Shown here: piece by piece, positions 1-15,500 of the stretch
How positions within the stretch are numbered: the first letter of the stretch is position 1
Layout: every line of letters begins with the position of its first letter
Assembly (NCBI GenBank): GCA_030765045.1
Contig: CM060968.1
Span: forward strand, 111,689,404 to 111,753,403
Length of the DNA stretch: 64,000 nucleotides
Source: Tenodera sinensis
Taxonomy: Eukaryota; Arthropoda; Insecta; Mantodea; Mantidae
Direction: 5' to 3'
The notes under the pieces: generated by a model
The model's input: only the letters and a program-made list of their open reading frames with translations
The model's database searches: none
What the model was told of the DNA's origin: nothing
Position numbers and translations under genes: made by a program

Positions 1-740
1 TTTCTTGAATGTAGAATGAAAATGTGTATGTTTTGATGTACATTTCTTGAATGTACAATGAAAATGGGTATGTTTTGATGAACATTTCTTGAATGTACAC
101 TGAAAATGTGTATGTTTTGAAGTACATTTCTTGAGTGTACAATGAAAATGTGTATGTTTTGATATACATTTCTTGAATGTAGAATGAAAATGTGTATGTT
201 TTGATGTACATTTCTTGAATGTACAATGAAAATGTGTATGTTTTGATGAACATTTCTTGAGCGTACAATAAAAATGTGTATGTTTTGATGTACATTTCTT
301 GAATGTACAATGAAAATGTGTATGATTTGATGTACATTTCTTGAGTGTACAATGAAAATGTGTATGTTTTGATGTACATTTCTTGAATGTACAATGAAAA
401 TGTGTGTGTTTTGATGTATATTTCTTGAATGTACAATGAAAATGTGTATGTTTTGATGTACATTTCTTTAGTGTACAATGAAAATGTGTTTGTTTTGATG
501 TACATTTCTTGAATGTACAATGAAAATGTGTATGTTTTGATGTATATTTCTTGAATGTACAATGAAAATGTGTATGTTTTGATGTACACATCTTGAATGT
601 ACAATGAAAATGTGTATGTTTTGATATACATTTCTTGAATGTACACTGAAAATGTGTATGTTTTGAAGTACATTTCTTGAGTGTACAATGAAAATGTGTA
701 TGTTTTGATATACATTTCTTGAATGTAGAATGAAAATGTG
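1..740. repeat. Partial higher-order block, copy of 2603-3340
   Basis: The order of variant monomers here matches the stretch starting at 2603 with a constant offset of 2,602 bp (62 monomers less 2 bp). Landmarks shared in order are a TAGAATG monomer at the start, GATGAACATT, GAAGTACATT, a second GATGAACATT followed by the rare GAGCGTACAATAAAA (base 261 against 2863), a GATTTGATG monomer, TGTATATTTC, CTTTAGTG followed by TTTGTTTTGATG, and CACATCTTG. The match ends near 740, where this copy goes into CATTACTTG while 3340 continues into another GATGAAC block. The left edge is cut by the window. No gene is present. Confidence 0.8.
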
Positions 741-2684
741 TATGTTTTGATGTACATTACTTGAATGTACAATGAAAATGTCTATGTTTTGATGTACATT
801 TCTTGAATGTACAATGAAAATGTGTATGTTTTGATGTACATTTCTTGAATGTACAATGAAAATGTGTATGTTTTGATGTACATTTCTTGAATGTACAATG
901 AAAATGTATAGGTTTTCATGTACATTTCTTGAATGTACACTGAAAAGTTGTATGATTTGATGTACATTTCTTGAGTGTACAATGAAAATGTGTATGTTTT
1001 GATGTACATTTCTTGAATGTACACTGAAAATGTGTAGGTTTTGATGTACATTTCTTGAATGTACAATGAAAATGTGTATGTTTTGATGTACATTTCTTGA
1101 GTGTACAATGAAAATGTGTATGTTTTGATGTACATTTCTTGAATGTACAATGAAAATGTGTACGTTTTGATGTACATTTCCTGAATGTACAATGAAAATG
1201 TGTATGTTTTGATGTACATTTCTTGAATGTACAATGAAAATGTGTATGTTTTGATGTACATTTCTTGAATGTACACTGAAAATGTGTATGTTTAAATGTA
1301 CATTTCTTGAATGTACACTGAAAATGTGTATGCTTTGATGTACATTTCTTGAGTGTACACTGAAAATGTGTGTGTTTTGATGTACATTTCTTATATGTAC
1401 AATGAAAATGTGTATGTTTTGATGTACATTCCTTGAATGTACAATGAAAATGTGTGTGCTTTGATGCACATTTCTTGAATGTACAATGAAAATGTGTATG
1501 TTTTGATGTACACTTCTTGAATGTACAATGAAAATGTGTATGTTTTGATGTACATTTCTTGAATGTAATCTGAAAATGTGTGTGTTTTGATGTACATTTC
1601 TTGAATGTACAATGAAAATGTGTATGTTTTGATGTACATTCCTTGAATGTACAATGAAAATGTGTGTGCTTTGATGTACATTTCTTGAATGTACAATGAA
1701 AATGTGTATGTTTTGATGTACATTTCTTGAATGTACAATGAAAATGTGTATGTTTTGATATACATTTCTTGAATGTACAATGAAAATGTGTATGTTTTGA
1801 TGTACATTTCTTGAGTGTAGAATGAAAATGTGTATGTTTTGATGTACATTTCTTGAGTGTACAATGAAAATGTGTATGTTTTGATGTACATTTCTTGAAT
1901 GTACAATGAGAATGTGTATGTTTAATGTACATTTCTTGAATGTACAATGAAAATGTGTATGTTTTGATGTATATTTCTTGAATGTACAATGAAAATGTGT
2001 ATGTTTTGATGTGCATTTCTTGAATGTACAATGAAAATGTGTATGTTTTGATGTACATTTCTTTAGTGTACAATGAAAATGTGTTTGCTTTGATGTACAT
2101 TTCTTGAATGTACACTGAAAATGTGTATTTTTTATATACATTTCTTGAATGTACACTGAAAATGTGTATGTTTTGATGTACATTTTTTGAATGTACAATG
2201 AAAATGTATAGGTTTTCATGTACATTTCTTGAATGTACACTGAAAAGTTGTATGTTTTGATGTACATTTCTTGAGTGTACAATGAAGATGTGTATGTTTT
2301 GATGTACATTTCTTGAATGTACACTGAAAATGTGTAGGTTTTGATGTACATTTCTTGAATGTACAATGAAAATGTGTATGTTTTGATGTACATTTCTTGA
2401 GTGTACAATGAAAATGTGTATGTTTTGATGTACATATCTTGAATGTACAATGAAAATGTGTACGTTTTGATGTATATTTCTTGAATGTACAATGAACATA
2501 TGTATGTTTTGATGTACACATCTTGAATGTACAATGAAAATGTGTATGTTTTGAAGTACATTTCTTGAGTGTACAATGAAAATGTGTATGTTTTGATATA
2601 CATTTCTTGAATGTAGAATGAAAATGTGTATGTTTTGATGTACATTTCTTGAATGTACAATGAAAATCTGTATGTTTTGATGAA

Positions 2685-3655
2685 CATTTCTTGAATGTAC
2701 ACTGAAAATGTGTATGTTTTGAAGTACATTTCTTGAGTGTACAATGAAAATGTGTATGTTTTGATATACATTTCTTGAATGTAGAATGAAAATGTGTATG
2801 TTTTGATGTACATTTCTTGAATGTACAATGAAAATGTGTATGTTTTGATGAACATTTCTTGAGCGTACAATAAAAATGTGTATGTTTTGATGTACATTTC
2901 TTGAATGTACAATGAAAATGTGTATGATTTGATGTACATTTCTTGAGTGTACAATGAAAATGTGTATGTTTTGATGTACATTTCTTGAATGTAAAATGAA
3001 AATGTGTATGTTTTGATGTATATTTCTTGAATGTACAATGAAAATGTGTATGTTTTGATGTACATTTCTTTAGTGTACAATGAAAATGTGTTTGTTTTGA
3101 TGTACATTTCTTGAATGTACAATGAAAATGTGTATGTTTTGATGTATATTTCTTGAATGTACAATGAAAATGTGTATGTTTTGATGTACACATCTTGAAT
3201 GTACAATGAAAATGTGTATGTTTTGATATACATTTCTTGAATGTACACTGAAAATGTGTATGTTTTGAAGTACATTTCTTGAGTGTACAATGAAAATGTG
3301 TATGTTTTGATATACATTTCTTGAATGTAGAATAAAAATGTGTATGTTTTGATGTACATTTCTTGAATGTACAATGAAAATGTGTATGTTTTGATGAACA
3401 TTTCTTGAGCGTACAATAAAAATGTGTATGTTTTGATGTACATTTCTTGAATGTACAATGAAAATGTGTATGATTTGATGTACATTTCTTGAGTGTACAA
3501 TGAAAATGTGTATGTTTTGATGTACATTTCTTGAATGTACAATGAAAATGTGTATGTTTTGATGTATATTTCTTGAATGTACAATGAAAATGTGTATGTT
3601 TTGATGTACATTTCTTTAGTGTACAATGAAAATGTGTTTGTTTTGATGTACATTA
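2685..3655. repeat. 546-bp tandem duplication (13 monomers) inside block A copy 1
   Basis: Landmarks recur exactly 546 bp apart: the rare GAGCGTACAATAAAA variant at 2863 and 3409, GAAGTAC at 2721 and 3267, and the TAG of CTTTAGTG at 3071 and 3617. 546 is 13 x 42. The second copy is incomplete and ends near 3655, where CATTACTTG replaces CATTTCTTG. Just upstream, GAAGTAC also occurs at 2553, 168 bp (four monomers) before 2721, so a smaller four-monomer repeat sits at the left flank. Confidence 0.85.
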
Positions 3656-4939
3656 CTTGAATGTACAATGAAAATGTCTATGTTTTGATGTACATTTCTT
3701 GAATGTACAATGAAAATGTGTATGTTTTGATGTACATTTCTTGAATGTACAATGAAAATGTGTATGTTTTGATGTACATTTCTTGAGTGTACAATAAAAA
3801 TGTGTATGTTTTGATGTACTATTCTTGAATGTACAATGAAAATGTGTATGTTTTGATGTACATTTGTTGAATGTACAATGAAAATGTGTATGTTTTAATA
3901 TACATTTCTTGAATGTACACTTAAAATGTGTATCCTTTGAAGTACATTTCTTGAGTGTACAATGAAAATGTGTATGTTTTGATATACATTTGTTGAATGT
4001 ACACTGAAAATGTGTATTTTTTGTTATACATTTCTTGAATGTACACTGATAATGTGTATGTTTTGATGTACATTTCTTGAGTGTACAATGAAAATGTCTA
4101 TGTTTTGATGTACATTTCTTGAGTGTACAATGAAAATGTGTATGCTTTGATGTACATTTCTTGAATGTACAATGAAAATGTGTATGTTTTGATATACATT
4201 TCTTGAATGTACACTGAAAATTTGTATGTTTTGAAGTACATTTCTTGAGTGTACAATGAAAAAGTGTATGCTTTGATGTACATTTCTTGAATGTACAATG
4301 AAAATGTGTATGTTTTGAAGTACATTTCTTGAGTGTACAATGAAAATGTGTATGTTTTGATATACATTTCTTGAATGTACACTGAAAATGTGTATTTTTT
4401 GCTATACATTTCTTGAATGTACACTGATAATGTGTATGTTTTGATGTACATTTCTTGAGTGTACAATGAAAATGTGTATGTTTTGATGTACATTTCTTTA
4501 GTGTACAATGAAAATGTGTATGTTTTGATGTACTATTCTTGAATGTACAATGAAAATGTGTATGTTTTGATGTACACATCTTGAATGTACAATGAAAATG
4601 TGTATGTTTTGATATACATTTCTTGAATGTACACTGAAAATGTATATTTTTTGTTATACATTTCTTGAATGTACACTGATAATGTGTATGTTTTGATGTA
4701 CATTTCTTGAGTGTACAATGAAAATGTCTTTGTTTTGATGTACATTTCTTGAGTGTACAATGAAAATGTGTATGCTTTGATGTACATTTCTTGAATGTAC
4801 AATGAAAATTTGTATGTTTTGATCTACATTTCTTGAATGTACAATGAAAATGTGTATGTTTTGATGTACATTTCTTGAATGTACACTGAAAATGTGTATG
4901 TTTTGAAGTACATTTCCTTAGTGTACAATGAAAATGTGT

Positions 4940-7700
4940 ATGTTTTGATGTACACTTCTTGTATATACAATGAAAATGGGTATGTTTTGATGTACATTTC
5001 TTGAATGTAGACTGAAAATGTGTATGTTTTGATGTACATTTCCTTAGTGTACAATGAAAATGTGTATGTTTTGATGTACATTTCTTGTATATACAATGAA
5101 AATGTTTATGTTTTGATGTACATTTCTTGAATGTACACTGAAAATGTGTATGTTTTGATATACATTTCTTGAATGTACAATGAAAATGTATATGTTTTCA
5201 TGTACATTTCTTGAATGTATACTGAAAATGTGTATGTTTTGATGTACATTTCTTGAATGTACACTGTAAATGTGTATGTTTTGATATACATTTCTTGAAT
5301 GTACACTGAAAATGTGTATGTTTTGATGTACATTTCTTGTATATACAATGAAAATATATATGTTTTGATGTACATTTCTTGAATGTACACTGAAAATGTG
5401 TATGTTTTGATGTACATTTCTTGTATATACAATGAAAATGTGTATGTTTTGATGTACATTTCTTGAATGTAAGCTGAAAATGTGTATGTTTTGATATACA
5501 TTTCTTGAATGTACAATGAAAATGTATATGTTTTCATGTACATTTCTTGAATGTACACTGAAAATGTGTATGTTTTGATGTACATTTCTTGTATATACAA
5601 TGAAAATGTATATGTTTTGATGTACATTTCTTGAATGTACACTGAAAATGTATGTTTTCATGTACATTTCTTGAATGTACACTGAAAATGTGTATGTTTT
5701 GATGTACATTTCTGGTATATACAATGAAAATGTGTATGTTTTGATGTACATTTCTTGAATGTACACTGAAAATGTGTATGTTTTGATGTACATTTCTTGA
5801 GTGTACAATGAAAATGTGTATGTTTTGATGTACATTTCTTGAATGTACACTGAAAATGTGTAGGTTTTGATGTACATTTCTTGAATGTACAATGAAAATG
5901 GGTATGTTTTGATGTATATTTCTTGAATGTACAATGAAAATGTGTATGTTTTCATGTACATTTCCTGAATGTACAATGAAAATGTGTATGTTTTGATGTA
6001 CATTTCTTGAATGTACAATGAAAATGTGTATGTTTTGATATACATTTCTTGAATGTACACTGAAAATGTGCATGTTTTGATGTAAATTTCTTGAGTGTAC
6101 AATGAAAATGTGTATGTTTTGATGTACATTTCTTGAATGTACAATGAAAATGTGTATGTCTTGATGTACATTTCTTGAATGTACACTGAAAATGTGTATG
6201 TTTTGATGTACATTTCTTGTATATACAATGAAAATGTGTATGTTTTGATGTACATTTCTTGAATGTACACTGTAGATGTGTATGTTTTGATATACATTTC
6301 TTGAATGTACACTGAAAATGTGTATGTTTTGATGTACATTTCTTGTATATACAATGAAAATGTATATGTTTTGATGTACATTTCTTGAATGTACACTGAA
6401 AATGTGTATGTTTTGATGTACATTTCTTGTATATACAATTAAAATGTGTATGTTATGATGTACATTTCTTGAATGTAAGCTGAAAATGTGTATGTTATGA
6501 TATACATTTCTTGAATGTACAATGAAAATGTATATGTTTTCATGTACATCTCTTGAATGTACACTGAAAATGTGTATGTTTTGATGTACATTTCTTGTAT
6601 ATACAATGAAAATCTATATGTTTTGATGTACATTTCTTGAATGTACACTGAAAATGTGTATGTTTTGATGTACATTTCTGGTATATACAATGAAAATGTG
6701 TATGTTTTGATGTACATTTCTTGAATGTACACTGAAAATGTATATGTTTTGATGTACATTTCTGGTATATACAATGAAAATGTGTATGTTTTGATATACA
6801 TTTCTTGAATGTACACTGAAAATGTATATGTTTTCATGTACATTTCTTGAATGTACACTGAAAATGTGTATGTTTTGATGTACATTTCTGGTATATACAA
6901 TGAAAATGTGTATGTTTTGATGTACATTTCTTGAATGTACACTGAAAATGTGTATGTTTTGATGTACATTTCTTGAGTGTACAATGAAAATGTGTATGTT
7001 TTGATGTACATTTCTTGAATGTACACTGAAAATGTGTAGGTTTTGATGTACATTTCTTGAATGTACAATGAAAATGTGTATGTTTTGATGTATATTTCTT
7101 GAATGTACAATGAAAATGTGTATGTTTTGATGTACATTTCCTGAATGTACAATGAAAATGTGTATGTTTTGATGTACATTTCTTGAATGTACAATGAAAA
7201 TGTGTATGTTTTGATATACATTTCTTGAATGTACACTGAAAATGTGTATGTTTTGATGTAAATTTCTTGAGTGTACAATGAAAATGTGTATGTTTTGATG
7301 TACATTTCTTGAATGTACAATGAAAATGTGTATGTCTTGATGTACATTTCTTGAATGTACACTGAAAATGTGTATGTTTTGATGTACATTTCTTGTATAT
7401 ACAATGAAAATGTGTATGTTTTGATGTACATTTCTTGAATGTAATCTGAAAATGTGTATGTTTTGATAAACATTTCTTGAATGTACAATGAAAATGTATA
7501 GGTTTTCATGTACATTTCTTGAATGTAGACTGAAAATGTGTATGTTTTGATGTACATTTCTTGTATATACAATGAAAATGTATATGTTTTGATGTACATT
7601 TGTTGAATGTACACTGAAAATGTGTATGTTTTGATGTACATTTCTGGTATATACAATGAAAATGTGTATGTTTTGATGTACATTTCTGGTATATACAACG
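4940..7700. repeat. Zone of TTGTATATAC/TGGTATATAC monomers spaced 84-168 bp
   Basis: In this part of block A the GAATGTAC part of many monomers is replaced by GTATATAC. These variants are mostly separated by one to three ordinary monomers: successive sites at about 6216, 6342, 6426 and 6594 are 126, 84 and 168 bp apart. They usually alternate with ACACTG monomers. The variant contains the self-complementary 10-mer TGTATATACA. The same zone returns at about 13.9-16.7, 20.0-28.1, 31.1-39.1, 42.9-46.4 and 50.4-53.7 kb, and in short form at about 57.5-57.8 and 61.8-62.1 kb. Confidence 0.8.
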
Positions 7701-9555
7701 AAAATGTGTATGTTTTGATGTACATTTCTTGAATGTACACTGAAAATGTGTATGTTTTGATGTACATTTCTTGAATGTAATCTGAAAATGTGTATGTTTT
7801 GATATACATTTGTTGAATGTATAATGAAAATGTATAGGTTTTCATGTACATTTCTTGAATGTACACTGAAAATGTGTATGTTTTGATGTACATTTTTTGA
7901 ATGTACATTGAAAATGTGTATGTTTTGATGTACATTTCTTGTATGTACAATGAAAAGTTGTATGTTTTGATGTACATTTCTTGAGTGTACAATGAAAATG
8001 TGTATGTTTTGATGTACATTTCTTGAATGTACACTGAAAATGTGTATGTTTTGATGTACATTTCTTGAATGTACACTGAAAATGTGTATGTTTTGATGTA
8101 CATTTTTTGAATGTACAATGAAAATGTATAGGTTTTCATGTACATTTCTTGAATGTACACTGAAAAGTTGTATGTTTTGATGTACATTTCTTGAGTGTAC
8201 AATGAAAATGTGTATGTTTTGATGTACATTTCTTGAATGTACACTGAAAATGTGTAGGTTTTGACGTACATTTCTTGAATGTACAATGAAAATGTGTATG
8301 TTTTGATGTACATTTCTTGAGTGTACAATGAAAATGTGTATGTTTTGATGTACATTTCTTGAATGTACAATGAAAATGTGTACGTTTTGATGTACATTTC
8401 CTGAATGTACAATGAAAATGTGTATGTTTTGATGTACATTTCTTGAATGTACACTGAAAATGTATAGGTTTTCATGTACATTTCTTGAATGTACACTGAA
8501 AAGTTGTATGTTTTGATGTACATTTCTTGAGTGTACAATGAAAATGTGTATGTTTTGATGTACATTTCTTGAATGTACACTGAAAATGTATATGTTTAAA
8601 TGTACATTTCTTGAATGTACACTGAAAATGTGTATGCTTTGATGTACATTTCTTGAGTGTACACTGAAAATGTGTGTGTTTTGATGTACATTTCTTGAAT
8701 GTACAATGAAAATGTGTATGTTTTGATGTACATTCCTTGAATGTACAATGAAAATGTGTGTGCTTTGATGCACATTTCTTGAATGTACAATGAAAATGTG
8801 TATGTTTTGATGTACATTTCTTGAATGTACAATGAAAATGTGTATGTTTTGATGTACATTTCTTGAATGTAATCTGAAAATGTGTGTGTTTTGATGTACA
8901 TTTCTTGAATGTACAATGAAAATGTGTATGCTTTGATGTACATTCCTTGAATGTACAATGAAAATGTGTGTGCTTTGATGTACATTTCTTGAATGTACAA
9001 TGAAAATGTGTATGTTTTGATGTACATTTCTTGAATGTACAATGAAAATGTGTATGTTTTGATATACATTTTTTGAATGTACAATGAAAATGTGTATGTT
9101 TTGATGTACATTTCTTGAGTGTACAATGAAAATGTGTATGTTTTGATGTACATTTCTTGAGTGTACAATGAAAATGTGTATGTTTTGATGTACATTTCTT
9201 GAATGTACAATGAGAATGTGTATGTTTAATGTACATTTCTTGAATGTACAATGAAAATGTGTATGTTTTGATGTATGTTTCTTGAATGTACAATGAAAAT
9301 GTGTATGTTTTGATGTGCATTTCTTGAATGTACAATGAAAATGTGTATGTTTTGATGTACATTTCTTTAGTGTACAATGAAAATGTGTTTGCTTTGATGT
9401 ACATTTCTTGAATGTACACTGAAAATGTGTATTTTTTTATATACATTTCTTGAATGTACACTGAAAATGTGTATGTTTTGATGTACATTTCTGGAATGTA
9501 CAATGAAAATGTGTATGTTTTCATATACATTTCTTGAATGTAGAATGAAAATGTG

Positions 9556-12500
9556 TATGTTTTGATGTACATTACTTGAATGTACAATGAAAATGTCTAT
9601 GTTTTGATGTACATTTCTTGAATGTACAATGAAAATGTCTATGTTTTGATGTACATTTCTTGAATGTACAATGAAAATGTATAGGTTTTCATGTACATTT
9701 CTTGAATGTACACTGAAAAGTTGTATGTTTTGATGTACATTTCTTGAGTGTACAATGAAAATGTGTATGTTTTGATGTACATTTCTTGAATGTACACTGA
9801 AAATGTGTAGGTTTTGATGTACATTTCTTGAATGTACAATGAAAATGTGTATGTTTTGATGTACATTTCTTGAGTGTACAATGAAAATGTGTATGTTTTG
9901 ATGTACATTTCTTGAATGTACAATGAAAATGTGTACGTTTTGATGTACATTTCCTGAATGTACAATGAAAATGTGTATGTTTTGATGTACATTTCTTGAA
10001 TGTACAATGAAAATGTGTATGTTTTGATGTACATTTCTTGAATGTACACTGAAAATGTGTATGTTTTGATGTACATTTCTTGAATGTACACTGAAAATGT
10101 ATAGGTTTTCATGTACATTTCTTGAATGTACACTGAAAAGTTGTATGTTTTGATGTACATTTCTTGTGTGTACAATGAAAATGTGTATGTTTTGATGTAC
10201 ATTTCTTGAATGTACACTGAAAATGTGTATGTTTAAATGTACATTTCTTGAATGTACACTGAAAATGTGTATGCTTTGATGTACATTTCTTGAGTGTACA
10301 CTGAAAATGTGTGTGTTTTGATGTACATTTCTTATATGTACAATGAAAATGTGTATGTTTTGATGTACATTCCTTGAATGTACAATGAAAATGTGTGTGC
10401 TTTGATGCACATTTCTTGAATGTACCATGAAAATGTGTATGTTTTGATCTACACTTCTTGAATGTACAATGAAAATGTGTATGTTTTGATGTACATTTCT
10501 TGAATGTAATCTGAAAATGTGTGTGTTTTGATGTACATTTCTTGAATGTACAATGAAAATGTGTATGTTTTGATGTACATTCCTTGAATGTACAATGAAA
10601 ATGTGTGTGCTTTGATGTACATTTCTTGAATGTACAATGAAAATGTGTATGTTTTGATGTACATTTCTTGAATGTACAATGAAAATGTGTATGTTTTGAT
10701 ATACATTTCTTGAATGTACAATGAAAATGTGTATGTTTTGATGTACATTTCTTGAGTGTACAATGAAAATGTGTATGTTTTGATGTACATTTCTTGAGTG
10801 TACAATGAAAATGTGTATGTTTTGATGTACATTTCTTGAATGTACAATGAGAATGTGTATGTTTAATGTACATTTCTTGAATGTACAATGAAAATGTGTA
10901 TGTTTTGATGTATATTTCTTGAATGTACAATGAAAATGTGTATGTTTTGATGTGCATTTCTTGAATGTACAATGAAAATGTGTATGTTTTGATGTACATT
11001 TCTTTAGTGTACAATGAAAATGTGTTTGCTTTGATGTACATTTCTTGAATGTACACTGAAAATGTGTATTTTTTATATACATTTCTTGAATGTACACTGA
11101 AAATGTGTATGTTTTGATGTACATTTTTTGAATGTACAATGAAAATGTATAGGTTTTCATGTACATTTCTTGAATGTACACTGAAAAGTTGTATGTTTTG
11201 ATGTACATTTCTTGAGTGTACAATGAAAATGTGTATGTTTTGATGTACATTTCTTGAATGTACACTGAAAATGTGTAGGTTTTGATGTACATTTCTTGAA
11301 TGTACAATGAAAATGTGTATGTTTTGATGTACATTTCTTGAGTGTACAATGAAAATGTGTATGTTTTGATGTACATATCTTGAATGTACAATGAAAATGT
11401 GTACGTTTTGATGTATATTTCTTGAATGTACAATGAACATGTGTATGTTTTGATGTACACATCTTGAATGTACAATGAAAATGTGTATGTTTTGATATAC
11501 ATTTCTTGAATGTACACTGAAAATGTGTATGTTTTGAAGTACATTTCTTGAGTGTACAATGAAAATGTGTATGTTTTGATATACATTTCTTGAATGTAGA
11601 ATGAAAATGTGTATGTTTTGATGTACATTTCTTGAATGTACAATGAAAATGTGTATGTTTTGATGAACATTTCTTGAATGTACACTGAAAATGTGTATGT
11701 TTTGAAGTACATTTCTTGAGTGTACAATGAAAATGTGTATGTTTTGATATACATTTCTTGAATGTAGAATGAAAATGTGTATGTTTTGATGTACATTTCT
11801 TGAATGTACAATGAAAATGTGTATGTTTTGATGAACATTTCTTGAGCGTACAATAAAAATGTGTATGTTTTGATGTACATTTCTTGAATGTACAATGAAA
11901 ATGTGTATGATTTGATGTACATTTCTTGAGTGTACAATGAAAATGTGTATGTTTTGATGTACATTTCTTGAATGTACAATGAATATGTGTATGTTTTGAT
12001 GTATATTTCTTGAATGTACAATGAAAATGTGTATGTTTTGATGTACATTTCTTTAGTGTACAATGAAAATGTGTTTGTTTTGATGTACATTTCTTGAATG
12101 TACAATGAAAATGTGTATGTTTTGATGTATATTTCTTGAATGTACAATGAAAATGTGTATGTTTTGATGTACACATCTTGAATGTACAATGAAAATGTGT
12201 ATGTTTTGGTATACATTTCTTGAATGTACACTGAAAATGTGTATGTTTTGAAGTACATTTCTTGAGTGTACAATGAAAATGTGTATGTTTTGATATACAT
12301 TTCTTGAATGTAGAATGAAAATGTGTATGTTTTGATGTACATTTCTTGAATGTACAATGAAAATGTGTATGTTTTGATGAACATTTCTTGAGCGTACAAT
12401 AAAAATGTGTATGTTTTGATGTACATTTCTTGAATGTACAATGAAAATGTGTATGATTTGATGTACATTTCTTGAGTGTACAATGAAAATGTGTATGTTT

Positions 12501-15500
12501 TGATGTACATTTCTTGAATGTACAATGAAAATGTGTATGTTTTGATGTATATTTCTTGAATGTACAATGAAAATGTGTATGTTTTGATGTACATTTCTTT
12601 AGTGTACAATGAAAATGTGTTTGTTTTGATGTACATTACTTGAATGTACAATGAAAATGTCTATGTTTTGATGTACATTTCTTGAATGTACAATGAAAAT
12701 GTGTATGTTTTGATGTACATTTCTTGAATGTACAATGAAAATTTGTATGTTTTGATGTACATTTCTTGAGTGTACAATAAAAATGTGTATGTTTTGATGT
12801 ACTATTCTTGAATGTACAATGAAAATGTGTATGTTTTGATGTACATTTGTTGAATGTACAATGAAAATGTGTATGTTTTAATATACATTTCTTGAATGTA
12901 CACTTAAAATGTGTATCCTTTGAAGTACATTTCTTGAGTGTACAATGAAAATGTGTATGTTTTGATATACATTTGTTGAATGTACACTGAAAATGTGTAT
13001 TTTTTGTTATACAATTCTTGAATGTACACTGATAATGTGTATGTTTTGATGTACATTTCTTGAGTGTACAATCAAAATGTCTATGTTTTGATGTACATTT
13101 CTTGAGTGTACAATGAAAATGTGTATGCTTTGATGTACATTTCTTGAATGTACAATGAAAATGTGTATGTTTTGATATACATTTCTTGAATGTACACTCA
13201 AAATTTGTATGTTTTGAAGTACATTTCTTGAGTGTACAATGAAAAAGTGTATGCTTTGATGTACATTTCTTGAATGTACAATGAAAATGTGTATGTTTTG
13301 AAGTACATTTCTTGAGTGTACAATGAAAATGTGTATGTTTTGATATACATTTCTTGAATGTACACTGAAAATGTGTATTTTTTGCTATACATTTCTTGAA
13401 TGTACACTGATAATGTGTATGTTTTGATGTACATTTCTTGAGTGTACAATGAAAATGTGTATGTTTTGATGTACATTTCTTTAGTGTACAATGAAAATGT
13501 GTATGTTTTGATGTACTATTCTTGAATGTACAATGAAAATGTGTATGGTTTGATGTACACATCTTGAATGTACAATGAAAATGTGTATGTTTTGATATAC
13601 ATTTCTTGAATGTACACTGAAAATGTATATTTTTTGTTATACATTCCTTGAATGTACACTGATAATGTGTATGTTTTGATGTACATTTCTTGAGTGTACA
13701 ATGAAAATGTCTATGTTTTGATGTACATTTCTTGAGTGTACAATGAAAATGTGTATGCTTTGATGTACATTTCTTGAATGTACAATGAAAATTTGTATGT
13801 TTTGATCTACATTTCTTGAATGTACAATGAAAATGTGTATGTTTTGATGTACATTTCTTGAATGTACACTGAAAATGTGTATGTTTTGATGTACATTTCC
13901 TTAGTGTACAATGAAAATGTGTATGTTTTGATGTACACTTCTTGTATATACAATGAAAATGGGTATGTTTTGATGTACATTTCTTGAATGTAGACTGAAA
14001 ATGTGTATGTTTTGATGTACATTTCCTTAGTGTACAATGAAAATGTGTATGTTTTGATGTACATTTCTTGTATATACAATGAAAATGTGTATGTTTTGAT
14101 GTACATTTCTTGAATGTACACTGAAAATGTGTATGTTTTGATATACATTTCTTGAATGTACAATGAAAATGTATGTTTTCATGTACATTTCTTGAATGTA
14201 TACTGAAAATGTGTATGTTTTGATGTACATTTCTTGAATGTACACTGTAAATGTGTATGTTTTGATATACATTTCTTGAATGTACACTGAAAATGTGTAT
14301 GTTTTGATGTACATTTCTTGTATATACAATGAAAATATATATGTTTTGATGTACATTTCTTGAATGTACACTGAAAATGTGTATGTTTTGATGTACATTT
14401 CTTGTATATACAATGAAAATGTGTATGTTTTGATGTACATTTCTTGAATGTAAGCTGAAAATGTGTATGTTTTGATATACATTTCTTGAATGTACAATGA
14501 AAATGTATATGTTTTCATGTACATTTCTTGAATGTACACTGAAAATGTGTATGTTTTGATGTACATTTCTTGTATATACAATGAAAATGTATATGTTTTG
14601 ATGTACATTTCTTGAATGTACACTGAAAATGTATGTTTTCATGTACATTTCTTGAATGTACACTGAAAATGTGTATGTTTTGATGTACATTTCTGGTATA
14701 TACAATGAAAATGTGTATGTTTTGATGTACATTTCTTGAATGTACACTGAAAATGTGTATGTTTTGATGTACATTTCTTGAGTGTACAATGAAAATGTGT
14801 ATGTTTTGATGTACATTTCTTGAATGTACACTGAAAATGTGTAGGTTTTGATGTACATTTCTTGAATGTACAATGAAAATGGGTATGTTTTGATGTATAT
14901 TTCTTGAATGTACAATGAAAATGTGTATGTTTTCATGTACATTTCCTGAATGTACAATGAAAATGTGTATGTTTTGATGTACATTTCTTGAATGTACAAT
15001 GAAAATGTGTATGTTTTGATATACATTTCTTGAATGTACACTGAAAATGTGCATGTTTTGGTGTAAATTTCTTGAGTGTACAATGAAAATGTGTATGTTT
15101 TGATGTACATTTCTTGAATGTACAATGAAAATGTGTATGTCTTGATGTACATTTCTTGAATGTACACTGAAAATGTGTATGTTTTGATGTACATTTCTTG
15201 TATATACAATGAAAATGTGTATGTTTTGATGTACATTTCTTGAATGTACACTGTAGATGTGTATGTTTTGATATACATTTCTTGAATGTACACTGAAAAT
15301 GTGTATGTTTTGATGTACATTTCTTGTATATACAATGAAAATGTATATGTTTTGATGTACATTTTTTGAATGTACACTGAAAATGTGTATGTTTTGATGT
15401 ACATTTCTTGTATATACAATTAAAATGTGTATGTTATGATGTACATTTCTTGAATGTAAGCTGAAAATGTGTATGTTATGATATACATTTCTTGAATGTA

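Larger units (their letters stand above)
741..9555. repeat. Higher-order block A, copy 1 (about 8.8 kb)
   Basis: This block is repeated by the next one with an offset that steps between 8,773 and 9,065 bp and is 8,981-8,983 over most of its length. Inside it four zones can be told apart by variant monomers: about 741-2550 rich in GAGTG and GTGTGTGCTTTG types; about 2553-4880 with GAAGTAC, GATATAC, TAGAATG and the poly-T forms TATTTTTTGTTATAC or TATTTTTTGCTATAC; about 4940-7700 with the TTGTATATAC and TGGTATATAC types; and about 7700-9555 with AAAAGTTG, TATAGG, TAATCTG and GTGTGTGCTTTG types. Relative to copy 2 it lacks four monomers near 0.9-1.3 kb, one near 2.54 kb and two near 8.44 kb, and has two extra near 9.25-9.34 kb. 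Edges are accurate to one or two monomers. No gene is present. Confidence 0.85.

Noticed and set aside
468..3668. 1,066-codon open frame on the - strand, and similar long frames throughout the window, as protein genes
   Set aside because: All three - frames are open across the array, the frames switch repeat type at small indels, there is no unique N- or C-terminal domain, and the pattern follows entirely from a 42-bp monomer without - strand stops.
9421..9450. Poly-T runs (TATTTTTTTATATAC) as terminators or promoters
   Set aside because: They are recurrent variant monomers found at matching places in several blocks, with no associated gene or stem.
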